The notes: generated by a model from the letters alone, not told the origin. Shown: positions 1 through 6,965, counted from the first letter of the stretch. The stretch is 11,992 nt of DNA from DHVE2 group archaeon (GCA_015522935.1 WALH01000043.1:1-11992); one strand, 5' to 3'. Translations and numbers: made by a program.

Positions 1-196
1 AAATGTTGGTGTTTAGTGGTATTTTCCTCATTTAGTTAATCCTGTTTTTCCCTTTTTGTATAGCTTATCAACAGCATACTACATCGTTTTTAAATATCAA
101 ATTAACTACTTAAATTTTATCAAGGTACTGTCATTCTATACAGACTTAAACTTGGAGAAAAATTTTAATAGGTACTCACATTTCGCCACTTAAATT
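1..196. other. AT-rich intergenic stretch upstream of the tRNA
   Basis: No open reading frame of useful length or start context is visible on either strand. T-runs around 43-57 could mark termination of a gene lying left of the window. A promoter-like block (112-135) is imperfectly repeated at 160-182, the second copy being correctly placed to drive the tRNA gene. Nothing else is supported. Confidence 0.5.
163..170 (+). promoter_or_regulatory. Likely TATA box of the tRNA-Asp gene
   Basis: The sequence TTTTAATA, preceded by an A-run that could act as a BRE, lies 27-34 bp before the mature tRNA 5' end. This is about where TBP/TFB would start transcription a few bases before position 197. The call rests on spacing and AT content only. 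Confidence 0.45.
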
Positions 197-324
197 GCCC
201 CGGTGGTGTAGCGGCCTATCATGCGGGCCTGTCGTAGCCCCTTTCTTAAAAAGAAAGCGACTTTACCCGTAAAGAAAGGGATTGCAGGCAGCCCGCGACT
301 CGGGTTCAAATCCCGGCCGGGGCG
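197..324 (+). tRNA. tRNA-Asp (anticodon GTC) with a 55-nt intron
   Basis: The exons are 197-234 and 290-324. The acceptor stem 197-203 (GCCCCGG) pairs perfectly with 317-323, leaving G324 as discriminator; no CCA is encoded. The T stem is 300-304 with 312-316 around the loop TTCAAAT. The anticodon stem is 224-228 (CGGGC) with 291-295 (GCCCG). The spliced anticodon loop reads C U G U C G A, so the anticodon is GUC (231-233), decoding Asp. The D arm carries A210 and the GG pair 213-214. The overall sequence matches the usual archaeal tRNA-Asp pattern. The intron sits at the common archaeal position between nucleotides 37 and 38. Confidence 0.93.
235..289 (+). other. tRNA intron in a bulge-helix-bulge motif
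   Basis: This is the substrate motif of archaeal tRNA splicing endonuclease. A central 4-bp helix pairs 229-232 (CUGU) with 284-287 (GCAG), ending in a U-G pair. It is flanked by 3-nt bulges, C233-G234-U235 and G288-C289-A290. Cutting after the second bulge base on each side (after 234 and 289) leaves a correct 7-nt anticodon loop. Inside the intron, 239-245 (CCCTTTC) pairs with 274-280 (GAAAGGG), and 262-265/270-273 forms a small hairpin. The motif therefore has outer helix, bulge, central helix, bulge and inner helix. Confidence 0.88.
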
Positions 325-348
325 CTGTGCTATGTTTTGGGTGCACTC

Positions 349-390
349 GATCCGCTACTTTTCCTTTTCTAAAATCCGCAATTTTTCTCA
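349..390 (+). repeat. Imperfect direct repeat, copy 1
   Basis: This 42-bp segment beginning GATCCGCTAC matches 447-488 at 34 of 42 positions without gaps, counted by hand. The copies lie 98 bp apart and flank the hairpin at 412-428. Both include a GCTACTTTT block and a GCAATTTT block. Confidence 0.65.
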
Positions 391-411
391 ATTTCTCACC
401 TCCTGTTTTTT

Positions 412-428
412 GCCCCTTTTTAAGGGGC
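412..428 (+). terminator. GC-rich hairpin, possible terminator or RNA structure
   Basis: GCCCCTT (412-418) pairs perfectly with AAGGGGC (422-428) around a TTT loop. The right arm overlaps a second perfect palindrome, GGGGCGCCCC (424-433), so two alternative folds are possible. A T-run precedes the stem instead of following it, so a bacterial-type terminator on the plus strand is not supported. On the minus strand the same hairpin would be followed by an A-run template giving A residues, which also argues against it. The function is open. Confidence 0.35.
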
Positions 429-446
429 GCCCCCTACATTGGTAGG

Positions 447-488
447 GATTCGCTACTTTTACATTTTCAAAACCTGCAATTTTACTCA
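447..488 (+). repeat. Imperfect direct repeat, copy 2
   Basis: Second copy of the 42-bp element at 349-390, beginning GATTCGCTAC. The eight mismatches are scattered, suggesting an old duplication. No third copy was seen in the window. Confidence 0.65.
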
Positions 489-503
489 TCTTTCCATCCC
501 CGC

Positions 504-516
504 CTCCAAAGTGGAG
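504..516 (+). repeat. Small hairpin, possibly part of a longer stem
   Basis: CTCCA (504-508) pairs with TGGAG (512-516) around AAG. A further 4-bp pairing, TCCC (497-500) with GGGA (519-522), could extend it across an internal loop. The structure could belong to an untranslated RNA, but no RNA family motif was recognised. Confidence 0.35.
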
Positions 517-756
517 CAGGGAAATTGAGCTTGGAATATAGTGTGCTTTGCGTCAAAAAGTGCTACTCGGAATGGGAGATATTATAAGGATCTAAAGGAT
601 GGATGGAGGAATTAATTTTTATTGTTATATCTTGTTTCACTTTAGAGTGGTACTCCATTTTTAAAATGTATAAGTGAATGTTCAAAATTTTCTGTCAAAT
701 TGAGTATCTTCATGCAAATCAGCCATTTAAACTATGCAGTGTAACAAATTAAAAAT

Positions 757-770
757 CGAAATATATAAAT
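757..770 (+). promoter_or_regulatory. Strong BRE/TATA promoter of the S53 peptidase gene
   Basis: A purine-rich BRE (CGAAA, 757-761) runs into TATATAAAT (762-770), the best TATA match in the window. Transcription would start about 25 bp downstream, near 790-795. That point falls inside the first of two palindromes, giving an mRNA leader of roughly 60 nt before the ATG at 855. Confidence 0.75.
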
Positions 771-783
771 ACCTGTTAACCAT

Positions 784-804
784 GCTTGATATAAGCTATC
801 AAGC
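784..804. promoter_or_regulatory. Palindrome 1, candidate operator or leader hairpin
   Basis: GCTTGATA (784-791) and TATCAAGC (797-804) form a perfect 8-bp inverted repeat around TAAGC. It overlaps the expected transcription start. It could be an operator bound by a dimeric repressor or a hairpin at the mRNA 5' end. Its arms resemble those of palindrome 2. Confidence 0.6.
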
Positions 805-807
805 TTT

Positions 808-830
808 AGCTGAATATAAATTATTCAGCT
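808..830. promoter_or_regulatory. Palindrome 2, candidate operator or leader hairpin
   Basis: AGCTGAATA (808-816) and TATTCAGCT (822-830) form a perfect 9-bp inverted repeat around TAAAT. Its centre lies 25 bp after the centre of palindrome 1, and both share the pattern GCT..GA.TATAA..TAT..AGC. It ends 25 bp before the chosen start codon. Confidence 0.6.
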
Positions 831-854
831 GTGGGCTGTGAAGGTGGTGGAAAA

Positions 855-3800
855 ATGGAAAATATTGGGAAAGGGAGATGGATACTGGTTTTAGTGATAA
901 CTGGAATAGTTGTAGCTGGAGGTCTCTATTTTGGGCTTCTTGCAGGGATGACAAACAACAATGTGGAGATAAAGAATGGTTTTAGAACATTCGGTGACGC
1001 ACCATATGCTGGCAAGGCCAATCCTAATCAACAGATATGGATAACTATAGCGCTGAAATGGCAGCATAATAGAGAGTTAAATCACTTTTTAGGAGAGGTG
1101 AACAATGTTCGCTCACCCATGTACCACAAGTACATGAGCTATAATGTTTTCAAGAAGTATTTTGCGCCGCCGAAAGATATATACGTGGAGATGCTGCAAT
1201 GGTTACGAGCAAATAATATACATGTGGAGAAGACGTACGCGTTGAGAAACGCAATTACAATACATGATAAAATCGGAAAAATAAGCCAATTGTTTGGAAT
1301 ACAAATGGGCGAATATAGAAGCACAAATCCGCATTATAAGAGTGAGTTCTTTGCGGCAATGAGCGCTCCTCGTGTGCCTGCAAAGTTTGCCCCGTATATT
1401 TATGCAATAACCGGCCTGGATAATGCTACCAGGTTCCATCTTGATTATTATCACTCCAGCAGTGGCAGAGATTATTTAACTGGTGCAGATGTTGCAAGGA
1501 TGTATAAGGTATATGAATTATACAACAACACGCCTGATGGCTCAGCGAGCTCACATCACATATTTGCTAAAGGACTTAGAGTCGCTACTGTGCTGTGGGA
1601 AGGAGATGCAGCCCCGTATGATCCAGATGCAGTTACTTATTATTATCAGCATGTGATTCCGAAGTGGATACAGAATATGGGTGTAATGTCCACCGTACAC
1701 AGTCATGGAATGAGTGGTACTCATGCTCCGGGGAGTAATACTGATGGACAAGTATCAGGGGAGAATGAACTTGATCTGGAAATGGTTGGAACTCTTGCAC
1801 CGGGAGTGGATGCATACTGTGTATATGGCCCGGGGAACAGTCAGGGAAGCCCTACAGAGAACAATTTCCCGGATAATGAGTACAACTATATCCTGAATAC
1901 TCTTGCATCAGATAATAGCAAGACATTGGTGGCAGTGAGCAACTCTTGGGGCGATGGAGACACAAGTGGCTCTGCGGCAACGGATAACGATGTAAAAGCT
2001 CTCAATGCCATGGGCGTAACGGTTCTTGCGTCCAGTGGAGATGATGGAGATACAACTTCACCAAGCTATCCTTCAGTAGATGCTACAGATACCTATGGAT
2101 TTATAGCCGTTGCAGGAACTACGCCATATCCAAATGGTTATGATATTACTTCATTAAATGATGCTGCTTCGATGGGCTATAATACAAACTTAGCAACTCC
2201 AAGAAGTAATGAAGTGGTATGGTATGATGCAAGCAGTACGAACTCGCAGGGAGACCACTGGGGCACACAGAGTGGAATAAGCTCCTCGTATTCACAGCCC
2301 TCCTGGCAGAAGAATTATATCGGAACATACAGTGGAAGGGTCACTGCAGATATTGCGGCCATGGGCAACCACACACTGGTATATCTAAGCGATGGCAGTG
2401 GAAATACAAAGTGGGGAGCAATAGCGGGAACATCAGTTGCTTGCCCTGTTGTTGCAGGAATGATAGCTGAAATGGATGCATATATAGGCGTTCAGTACAG
2501 AGTTTCAAATCACGGTTTGGGTTTCCTTCTGCCCACTATTTACAAGTTGGGATATGATTACTACCATAATGGGAAATACACGAACAACCCGCCATTCTAC
2601 GATGTAACACAAGGAAGTACGGGAAGTGCTGGCTCTGCCGGTACTGGCTGGGATCAGGTTTCTGGCTGGGGAGTGCCAAATGCGTGGGAGTTCCTGCATG
2701 ATATCAGCTTTACGCTCTCTGCAAGTTCAACAAGTGCGAGTATAAATGCAGGAGATAGTGCAACTTATCATATAAGTGCAAAGTTTCCGTATGATTGGAG
2801 CACGGAAGTGGGACACTTTGCAGTTAGCGGTTTGCCCAGTGGGGCTACTTATTCTTTCTCTGAGAATTATGTGTATCCATCAGGCAATGGAGCCACTGCA
2901 AGCACTACTCTAACCATACAGACAACTTCTTCAGTTGCATCAGGAGATTACACACTTGCAGTTAAGGCATTTACATATAATCACACCACTGGGCACTGGG
3001 GAAACCTTTCCGCCTATCTTTCTCTTCAACTAACTGTTGGCAACGAGGGTGGTGGAGGAAACACTGTGCCGGGAGCACCAACGAATCTGCAGGCGACAGC
3101 GGGGAATGGATATGTGGTGTTGACGTGGAGTGCTCCAAGTAGCAATGGTGGTGCAGCAATAACTGGATACAATATATATCGTGGAACCACATCTGATGGT
3201 GAGAGTTCTCTTACTTCAGTAAGCGGTTCAGTGCTAACTTACAATGACACAGCGGTTACAAATGGACAAACTTATTATTACTATGTTACTGCTGTGAACT
3301 CCGTTGGAGAAAGTGCCAAGAGCAATGAAGTGAGTGCAACACCTCAGGCGAGCACTCCTACCGTCAAGAACATTCTCTTGGTGGATGATGATGGCGGGAA
3401 GAATTACGAGACGTACTTCGAAAATGCATTGAAAGATGCAGGGTACACATACGATGTATGGGATACAAACACCAAGGGCACGCCAAGCGCAAGCGAATTA
3501 GAGAATTATAAAGTGGTAATATGGAACATTGGAGCACTGTGGCAGAACACGCTGACCAGCGATGAGCAGAGCGTATTAAGCACATATCTGAATAATGGCG
3601 GAAAATTATATCTCTCCTCGCAGGACCTGCTGTGGGATCTCAGCGGTGGAAATGACGGCTCAATTTCGAACACGTTTGTAAACAATTATTTGAAAGTCAC
3701 AGCGGTGAAGAACGATGTGGCTTACAGCAGTGTGAAGGGAGTAAGCGGGGATCCTATAAGTGGGGGATTCTCTTCCATTTCCCTTTCATATCCATTCACA

Positions 3801-4964
3801 AATTATGCGGATGAAATTACGGTTGGCTCTGGTGCCTCTGTGATATTTATGGATTCGAGCAATGTGGCCACTGCAGACCGCTACAATTCTGGAACATACA
3901 GAGTGGTGTTCACCGCGTTCTCATTCGAAGCTGTGGAGAATGAAAGCTCAAATACAGGAGCATCATTGATGAAGAGCATAGTTGAATGGCTTCTTAATGG
4001 TGGGGGCAACAGTGGTGGAGCAAGTGCCCCAGATGCACCAGAGAATCTTGCAGCAATAGCTGGAGATGGGTATGTAAAGCTCACTTGGAATGCGCCCAGC
4101 AGTGATGGAGGCTCCTCCATTACCACTTACAGAGTTTACCGTGGCACATCAAGTGGAGAAGAAACTTATCTTGCACAGGTGGATGGAAACACATACACCT
4201 ACAAGGACACATCAGTTAGCAACGGTCAGACATACTACTACTATGTGACTGCTGTGAATAGTGTTGGTGAGTCCCAGCCGAGCAGCGAGGTAAGCGCCAC
4301 ACCACAGAGTTCATCCACTCCGAGTGGAGGCAAGATTCTGTTCGTGGATGATGACGATGGCTCAGATGCAAGCGACTACTTCATAACTGCGTTAAATGCG
4401 ATAAATGTGGATTATGATGTGTGGAATGTGTCACAGAAAGGCTCACCCAGTTATGATGATTTGAAAGACTATGCGGCTGTTATGTGGTCAACTGGCTACG
4501 CGTACCAGAACACTTTGACATCGGATGACATGAATGCCTTAATGCAGTACCTAGACAAGGGTGGCCGCTTCTACCTAAGCTCTCAGGATTTTCTATGGGA
4601 AATCAGTGATGGATACGATGGTGCGATAGACAACATATTTGTGAACAACTATCTGGGAGTTAGTGGCGTGAATAATGACATTGGCTACTCACGGGTGTAT
4701 GGTGTAAGCGGAGATCCAATAACTGGAAATATGGGTACTGTGTATTTCGATTACCCCTATGATAACTATGCAGATGAAATAACTCTGGAATCTGGTGCAC
4801 ACACAATATTCACTGACGACTACGGAGAGATTACAGCGGACAGTTACAGCAATGGAAACTATAAAGTGGTGTTCACAGCGTTCTCTTTTGAAGCTGTGGA
4901 AAAATATGACCCGAATACAGGTGCCACACTAATGCAGAACATAGTTAACTGGCTTTTAAGCTGA
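855..4964 (+). CDS. Secreted S53 (sedolisin/kumamolisin) peptidase with duplicated FnIII and GATase-like tail
   Basis: A 1369-residue exported acid endopeptidase. Start ATG 855 is preferred over the in-frame GTG 831 because a GGTGGTGG ribosome site (843-850) precedes it and the signal follows directly. Residues about 6-30 form a hydrophobic signal or membrane anchor; 59-190 are a pro-kumamolisin activation domain; about 200-615 are the S53 catalytic domain. The family triad is intact: E303 and D307 in ENELD, S527 in AGTSVACP, with oxyanion D396 in SSGDDG. D583 and D600 fit the calcium site. A beta-sandwich (about 619-730) follows, then FnIII (737-831), a Rossmann-like domain opening with VDDDGG (839-1047), FnIII (1057-1151) and a second such domain (1160-1369). 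S53 enzymes are acid-active, which fits an acidophile. The tail may bind substrate or cell surface; this is inference. The gene is clearly more GC-rich than its neighbours in short hand counts. Confidence 0.93.
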   Translation: MENIGKGRWILVLVITGIVVAGGLYFGLLAGMTNNNVEIKNGFRTFGDAPYAGKANPNQQIWITIALKWQHNRELNHFLGEVNNVRSPMYHKYMSYNVFKKYFAPPKDIYVEMLQWLRANNIHVEKTYALRNAITIHDKIGKISQLFGIQMGEYRSTNPHYKSEFFAAMSAPRVPAKFAPYIYAITGLDNATRFHLDYYHSSSGRDYLTGADVARMYKVYELYNNTPDGSASSHHIFAKGLRVATVLWEGDAAPYDPDAVTYYYQHVIPKWIQNMGVMSTVHSHGMSGTHAPGSNTDGQVSGENELDLEMVGTLAPGVDAYCVYGPGNSQGSPTENNFPDNEYNYILNTLASDNSKTLVAVSNSWGDGDTSGSAATDNDVKALNAMGVTVLASSGDDGDTTSPSYPSVDATDTYGFIAVAGTTPYPNGYDITSLNDAASMGYNTNLATPRSNEVVWYDASSTNSQGDHWGTQSGISSSYSQPSWQKNYIGTYSGRVTADIAAMGNHTLVYLSDGSGNTKWGAIAGTSVACPVVAGMIAEMDAYIGVQYRVSNHGLGFLLPTIYKLGYDYYHNGKYTNNPPFYDVTQGSTGSAGSAGTGWDQVSGWGVPNAWEFLHDISFTLSASSTSASINAGDSATYHISAKFPYDWSTEVGHFAVSGLPSGATYSFSENYVYPSGNGATASTTLTIQTTSSVASGDYTLAVKAFTYNHTTGHWGNLSAYLSLQLTVGNEGGGGNTVPGAPTNLQATAGNGYVVLTWSAPSSNGGAAITGYNIYRGTTSDGESSLTSVSGSVLTYNDTAVTNGQTYYYYVTAVNSVGESAKSNEVSATPQASTPTVKNILLVDDDGGKNYETYFENALKDAGYTYDVWDTNTKGTPSASELENYKVVIWNIGALWQNTLTSDEQSVLSTYLNNGGKLYLSSQDLLWDLSGGNDGSISNTFVNNYLKVTAVKNDVAYSSVKGVSGDPISGGFSSISLSYPFTNYADEITVGSGASVIFMDSSNVATADRYNSGTYRVVFTAFSFEAVENESSNTGASLMKSIVEWLLNGGGNSGGASAPDAPENLAAIAGDGYVKLTWNAPSSDGGSSITTYRVYRGTSSGEETYLAQVDGNTYTYKDTSVSNGQTYYYYVTAVNSVGESQPSSEVSATPQSSSTPSGGKILFVDDDDGSDASDYFITALNAINVDYDVWNVSQKGSPSYDDLKDYAAVMWSTGYAYQNTLTSDDMNALMQYLDKGGRFYLSSQDFLWEISDGYDGAIDNIFVNNYLGVSGVNNDIGYSRVYGVSGDPITGNMGTVYFDYPYDNYADEITLESGAHTIFTDDYGEITADSYSNGNYKVVFTAFSFEAVEKYDPNTGATLMQNIVNWLLS
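3063..3995 (+). repeat. S53 tail module, copy 1 (FnIII plus GATase-like)
   Basis: This in-frame segment encodes residues 737-1047 of the S53 protein. It corresponds to 4026-4961 at an offset of 960-963 nt. Shared landmarks in order are LTW, the YYYYVTAVNSVGES block, SATPQ, VDDD, LTSD, LSSQD, FVNNYL, VSGDPI, NYADEIT and VFTAFSFEAVE. A glycine-rich linker (GGGNSGG) separates the copies. Confidence 0.88.
4026..4961 (+). repeat. S53 tail module, copy 2 (FnIII plus GATase-like)
   Basis: Second copy of the module, encoding residues 1058-1369, the C-terminus. It keeps all the landmarks of copy 1 with many silent and conservative changes, so it is an established tandem duplication and not an assembly artefact. 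No catalytic cysteine of class I amidotransferases is apparent in either copy, which argues for a structural or binding role. Confidence 0.88.
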
Positions 4965-4981
4965 TTTTTTTCTCTCTTTTT
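4965..4981 (+). terminator. T-run terminator after the S53 gene
   Basis: Seven T residues begin immediately after the TGA stop (4965-4971), and a second run (4977-4981) follows. Archaeal RNA polymerase commonly terminates on such T-tracts without a hairpin. Placement at the gene end supports the call. Confidence 0.6.
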
Positions 4982-5044
4982 CCTCTGCAAAATCTTATCC
5001 TCTGGATTTGGACAGAGAATGATAAAACTCAACGATTTTTGAGA

Positions 5045-5066
5045 TTTCCATAATTGATAATGGAAA
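5045..5066. promoter_or_regulatory. Inverted repeat just upstream of the S9 peptidase TATA box
   Basis: TTTCCAT (5045-5051) and ATGGAAA (5060-5066) form a perfect 7-bp inverted repeat around an 8-bp spacer that is itself partly symmetric. It ends 4 bp before the TATA box and covers the BRE position. It is a plausible operator for a dimeric regulator, repressing by blocking TFB or activating by recruiting it. Confidence 0.5.
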
Positions 5067-5070
5067 AACT

Positions 5071-5078
5071 TTATAATT
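5071..5078 (+). promoter_or_regulatory. TATA box giving a leaderless S9 transcript
   Basis: TTATAATT lies with its centre about 24 bp before ATG 5098. The expected transcription start therefore falls on or next to the start codon, so the mRNA is probably leaderless. This decides the start at 5098 over the in-frame TTG at 5083, which would lie upstream of the transcription start. Confidence 0.65.
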
Positions 5079-5097
5079 TGTATTGACATGCAACCTT

Positions 5098-6957
5098 ATG
5101 AAAAAATTAAAGATTGAAGATATGTACAGAATGAAGGTGACAGGGGATCCACAGCTAAAAAATGGAAAAATTGCATTTGTTGCAGGGCAGATGAATAAAA
5201 AAGAAAATGATTATCTTTCGAAAATCTATGTTTATGATGGGAAAATAAGGGAATTTACCTCTGGAAAAAAAGATTCATCACCACGTTTCTCTCCGGATGG
5301 TAATTTCATTGCATTTTTATCGAGTAATGAAAAGAAGACAGATATAAAAATAATATCTTTGAAAGGAGGAGAGGCAAAGAAGATAGGAGAGGTAAAATAC
5401 GGAGTTCAGGATTTGAAATGGGATGGAAATTATCTTTATTTTATTTCTCCTTTGGTAAAGGAAGAAAAGGATGTTAAACATGTGGATAGAATACCATTCT
5501 ACTTTAACGGAAAGGGATTCATTTACAATGCAAGATCACACCTATTCAGAATCAATGTGAAAAATGGAAAAATTGAGAAATTGACAGATGGAGAGTTCAA
5601 CGTTGTTGCTTATGATGTTAGGGATGGAATAATCGCCTATGCAAGATCCGAAGATGAAGTTGAGCCTTATATGCATACCCTGTATATCAAAGATTTAAAA
5701 GGTGAGAGAAAGATATCAGTAAGGAAAGCGAGCATAAGTGAAATAAGAATATCACCTGATAAGAAAAGAATAGCTTTGTTTTTGAAATTCAGAGAGAAGA
5801 GTTTTGCAGAGCACAGCAAATTGTATTTTATACCCATTGAAGGAGGAGATTATAAGAAAGCATGCGATATTGACTTGGGGTATGGCAATTCTCTGAATTC
5901 TGATATGCGATTCTTCTCGGGCAATGATTTTCAGTGGATTGATAATAATTCGATAATGTTCGTTGTCAGCAAGGGAGGTTATGCTCCAATTTATATCTAT
6001 CATGATGGAAAATGTGATGAATATCTTGGAAATGTGAGTATTGAAGGATTTTATTATGAAAATGGATCTCTTGCTTTTGTTTCACAGGATTTCTTCGATC
6101 CACCCACTCTTTATCTTATGAAAGGAGATAAAATAAGAAGAATTACAAAATTCAACAGATTTATCAAAAATGTAGATCTGGGAGAGTTAAAAGATTTCAG
6201 ATTCACAGCAAGTGATGGAGTGGGCATAGATGGTTGGATTCTTGTTCCCAAGGGTAAAAGAAAATATCCAGCAATTCTTGAAATTCACGGCGGTCCAAAA
6301 ACATCCTATGGCTCAAGTTTTATGTTTGAGTTCCATTATTTCAACTCTCTGGGTTTTGCAGTAATATTTATGAATCCGAGAGGAAGCGCAGGATATGATG
6401 AAAAATTTGCCATGGAAATTCAGGGACATTATGGGGAGAGAGATTATAAAGATCTGATAGAAGGTCTTGAATTCATTCTTAAAAATTATCCAATTGATAG
6501 GGATAAGATATTTGTAACCGGTGGCTCGTATGGTGGATTTATGACAAACTGGATAGTTGGTCACACCACTCTTTTCAAAGCAGCAGCAACTCAAAGGAGC
6601 ATAAGCAATCAGCTCTCATTCTGGGGGACAAGCGATATAGGGCCATGGTTCAATAATGACCAGATTGGAAAAGGAAGGGATTTATGGGACGCTACAATGC
6701 ATTACTGGGATAAATCACCATTGAAATACGCCAAAAATATAAAAACTCCGCTTCTCATAATTCACAGCGAGGAAGATTACAGATGTCCAATAGAGCAAGC
6801 GTATCAATTATTTTACGCATTGAAGATGCAGAGAAAAGAAACAAAAATGGTGATATTTCCTAAGGAGAATCATGATTTATCCCGCAGTGGCAAGCCTAAA
6901 CATAGAGAAGAGAGATTAAAAGCAATTGGAGAATGGTTCATTGAGCATATGAAATAA
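5098..6957 (+). CDS. S9 family serine peptidase (prolyl oligopeptidase / acylaminoacyl-peptidase type)
   Basis: A 619-residue cytoplasmic serine peptidase with no signal sequence. The N-terminal portion (about 1-365) has repeated short blocks such as FSPDGNFIAFLSS and ISPDKKRIALFLK, typical of the WD40/TolB-like beta-propeller that admits only peptides. The C-terminal alpha/beta-hydrolase domain (about 370-619) carries the nucleophile S477 in GGSYGG, D560 in EEDYRCP and H592 in ENHDLS, so the triad is complete. HGGP (397-400) supplies the oxyanion region. The family cleaves short oligopeptides or releases acylated N-terminal residues; S9C acylaminoacyl-peptidase is the closest type by motif, but the exact specificity is inferred. 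Lying next to the exported S53 enzyme, it could finish digestion of imported peptides. It is transcribed from its own promoter and followed by a T-run. Confidence 0.92.
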   Translation: MKKLKIEDMYRMKVTGDPQLKNGKIAFVAGQMNKKENDYLSKIYVYDGKIREFTSGKKDSSPRFSPDGNFIAFLSSNEKKTDIKIISLKGGEAKKIGEVKYGVQDLKWDGNYLYFISPLVKEEKDVKHVDRIPFYFNGKGFIYNARSHLFRINVKNGKIEKLTDGEFNVVAYDVRDGIIAYARSEDEVEPYMHTLYIKDLKGERKISVRKASISEIRISPDKKRIALFLKFREKSFAEHSKLYFIPIEGGDYKKACDIDLGYGNSLNSDMRFFSGNDFQWIDNNSIMFVVSKGGYAPIYIYHDGKCDEYLGNVSIEGFYYENGSLAFVSQDFFDPPTLYLMKGDKIRRITKFNRFIKNVDLGELKDFRFTASDGVGIDGWILVPKGKRKYPAILEIHGGPKTSYGSSFMFEFHYFNSLGFAVIFMNPRGSAGYDEKFAMEIQGHYGERDYKDLIEGLEFILKNYPIDRDKIFVTGGSYGGFMTNWIVGHTTLFKAAATQRSISNQLSFWGTSDIGPWFNNDQIGKGRDLWDATMHYWDKSPLKYAKNIKTPLLIIHSEEDYRCPIEQAYQLFYALKMQRKETKMVIFPKENHDLSRSGKPKHREERLKAIGEWFIEHMK

Positions 6958-6965
6958 AAACGAAA

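Larger units (their letters stand above)
325..761. other. Gene-poor gap with repeats and hairpins
   Basis: No credible protein gene is seen here. The stretch contains an imperfect 42-bp direct repeat (349-390 and 447-488), a GC-rich hairpin between the copies (412-428), and another hairpin at 504-516. Short reading frames that cross it also run through the tRNA or lack start signals. A TATA-like ATTATAA at 581-587 is followed by no convincing gene. It may encode an untranslated RNA or be a decayed sequence, and nothing in it decides between these. Confidence 0.45.

Noticed and set aside
197..324. tRNA as an attachment site for an integrated element
   Set aside because: No repeat of the tRNA 3' end was found in the window and no integrase or viral gene is present.
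349..488. CRISPR array or transposon end repeats
   Set aside because: Only two imperfect direct copies exist, with no regular spacer series, no terminal inverted repeats and no transposase.
221..587. Two overlapping plus-strand reading frames, 221-445 and 282-587
   Set aside because: Both begin inside the tRNA gene or its intron, have unnatural composition rich in Phe, Cys and Arg, and lack promoter and ribosome signals of their own.
599..664. A 21-codon frame starting ATG 599 after AAAGG
   Set aside because: It is Phe-rich, has only a weak ribosome site, and the TATA-like 581-587 is too close for a normal start.
831..854. GTG 831 as the start of the S53 gene
   Set aside because: It adds eight residues (VGCEGGGK) encoded by the ribosome-site sequence itself; ATG 855 follows a good GGTGGTGG element and leads directly to the signal sequence.
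5028..5043. CTCAA / TTGAG inverted repeat after the S53 gene
   Set aside because: A 5-bp AT-rich stem with a 6-nt loop is expected by chance in such sequence; the T-runs before it explain termination.
6313..6594. Minus-strand frame inside the S9 gene, and similar minus-strand frames in the S53 gene
   Set aside because: They are shadows of well-supported genes with intact catalytic motifs and have no start signals.
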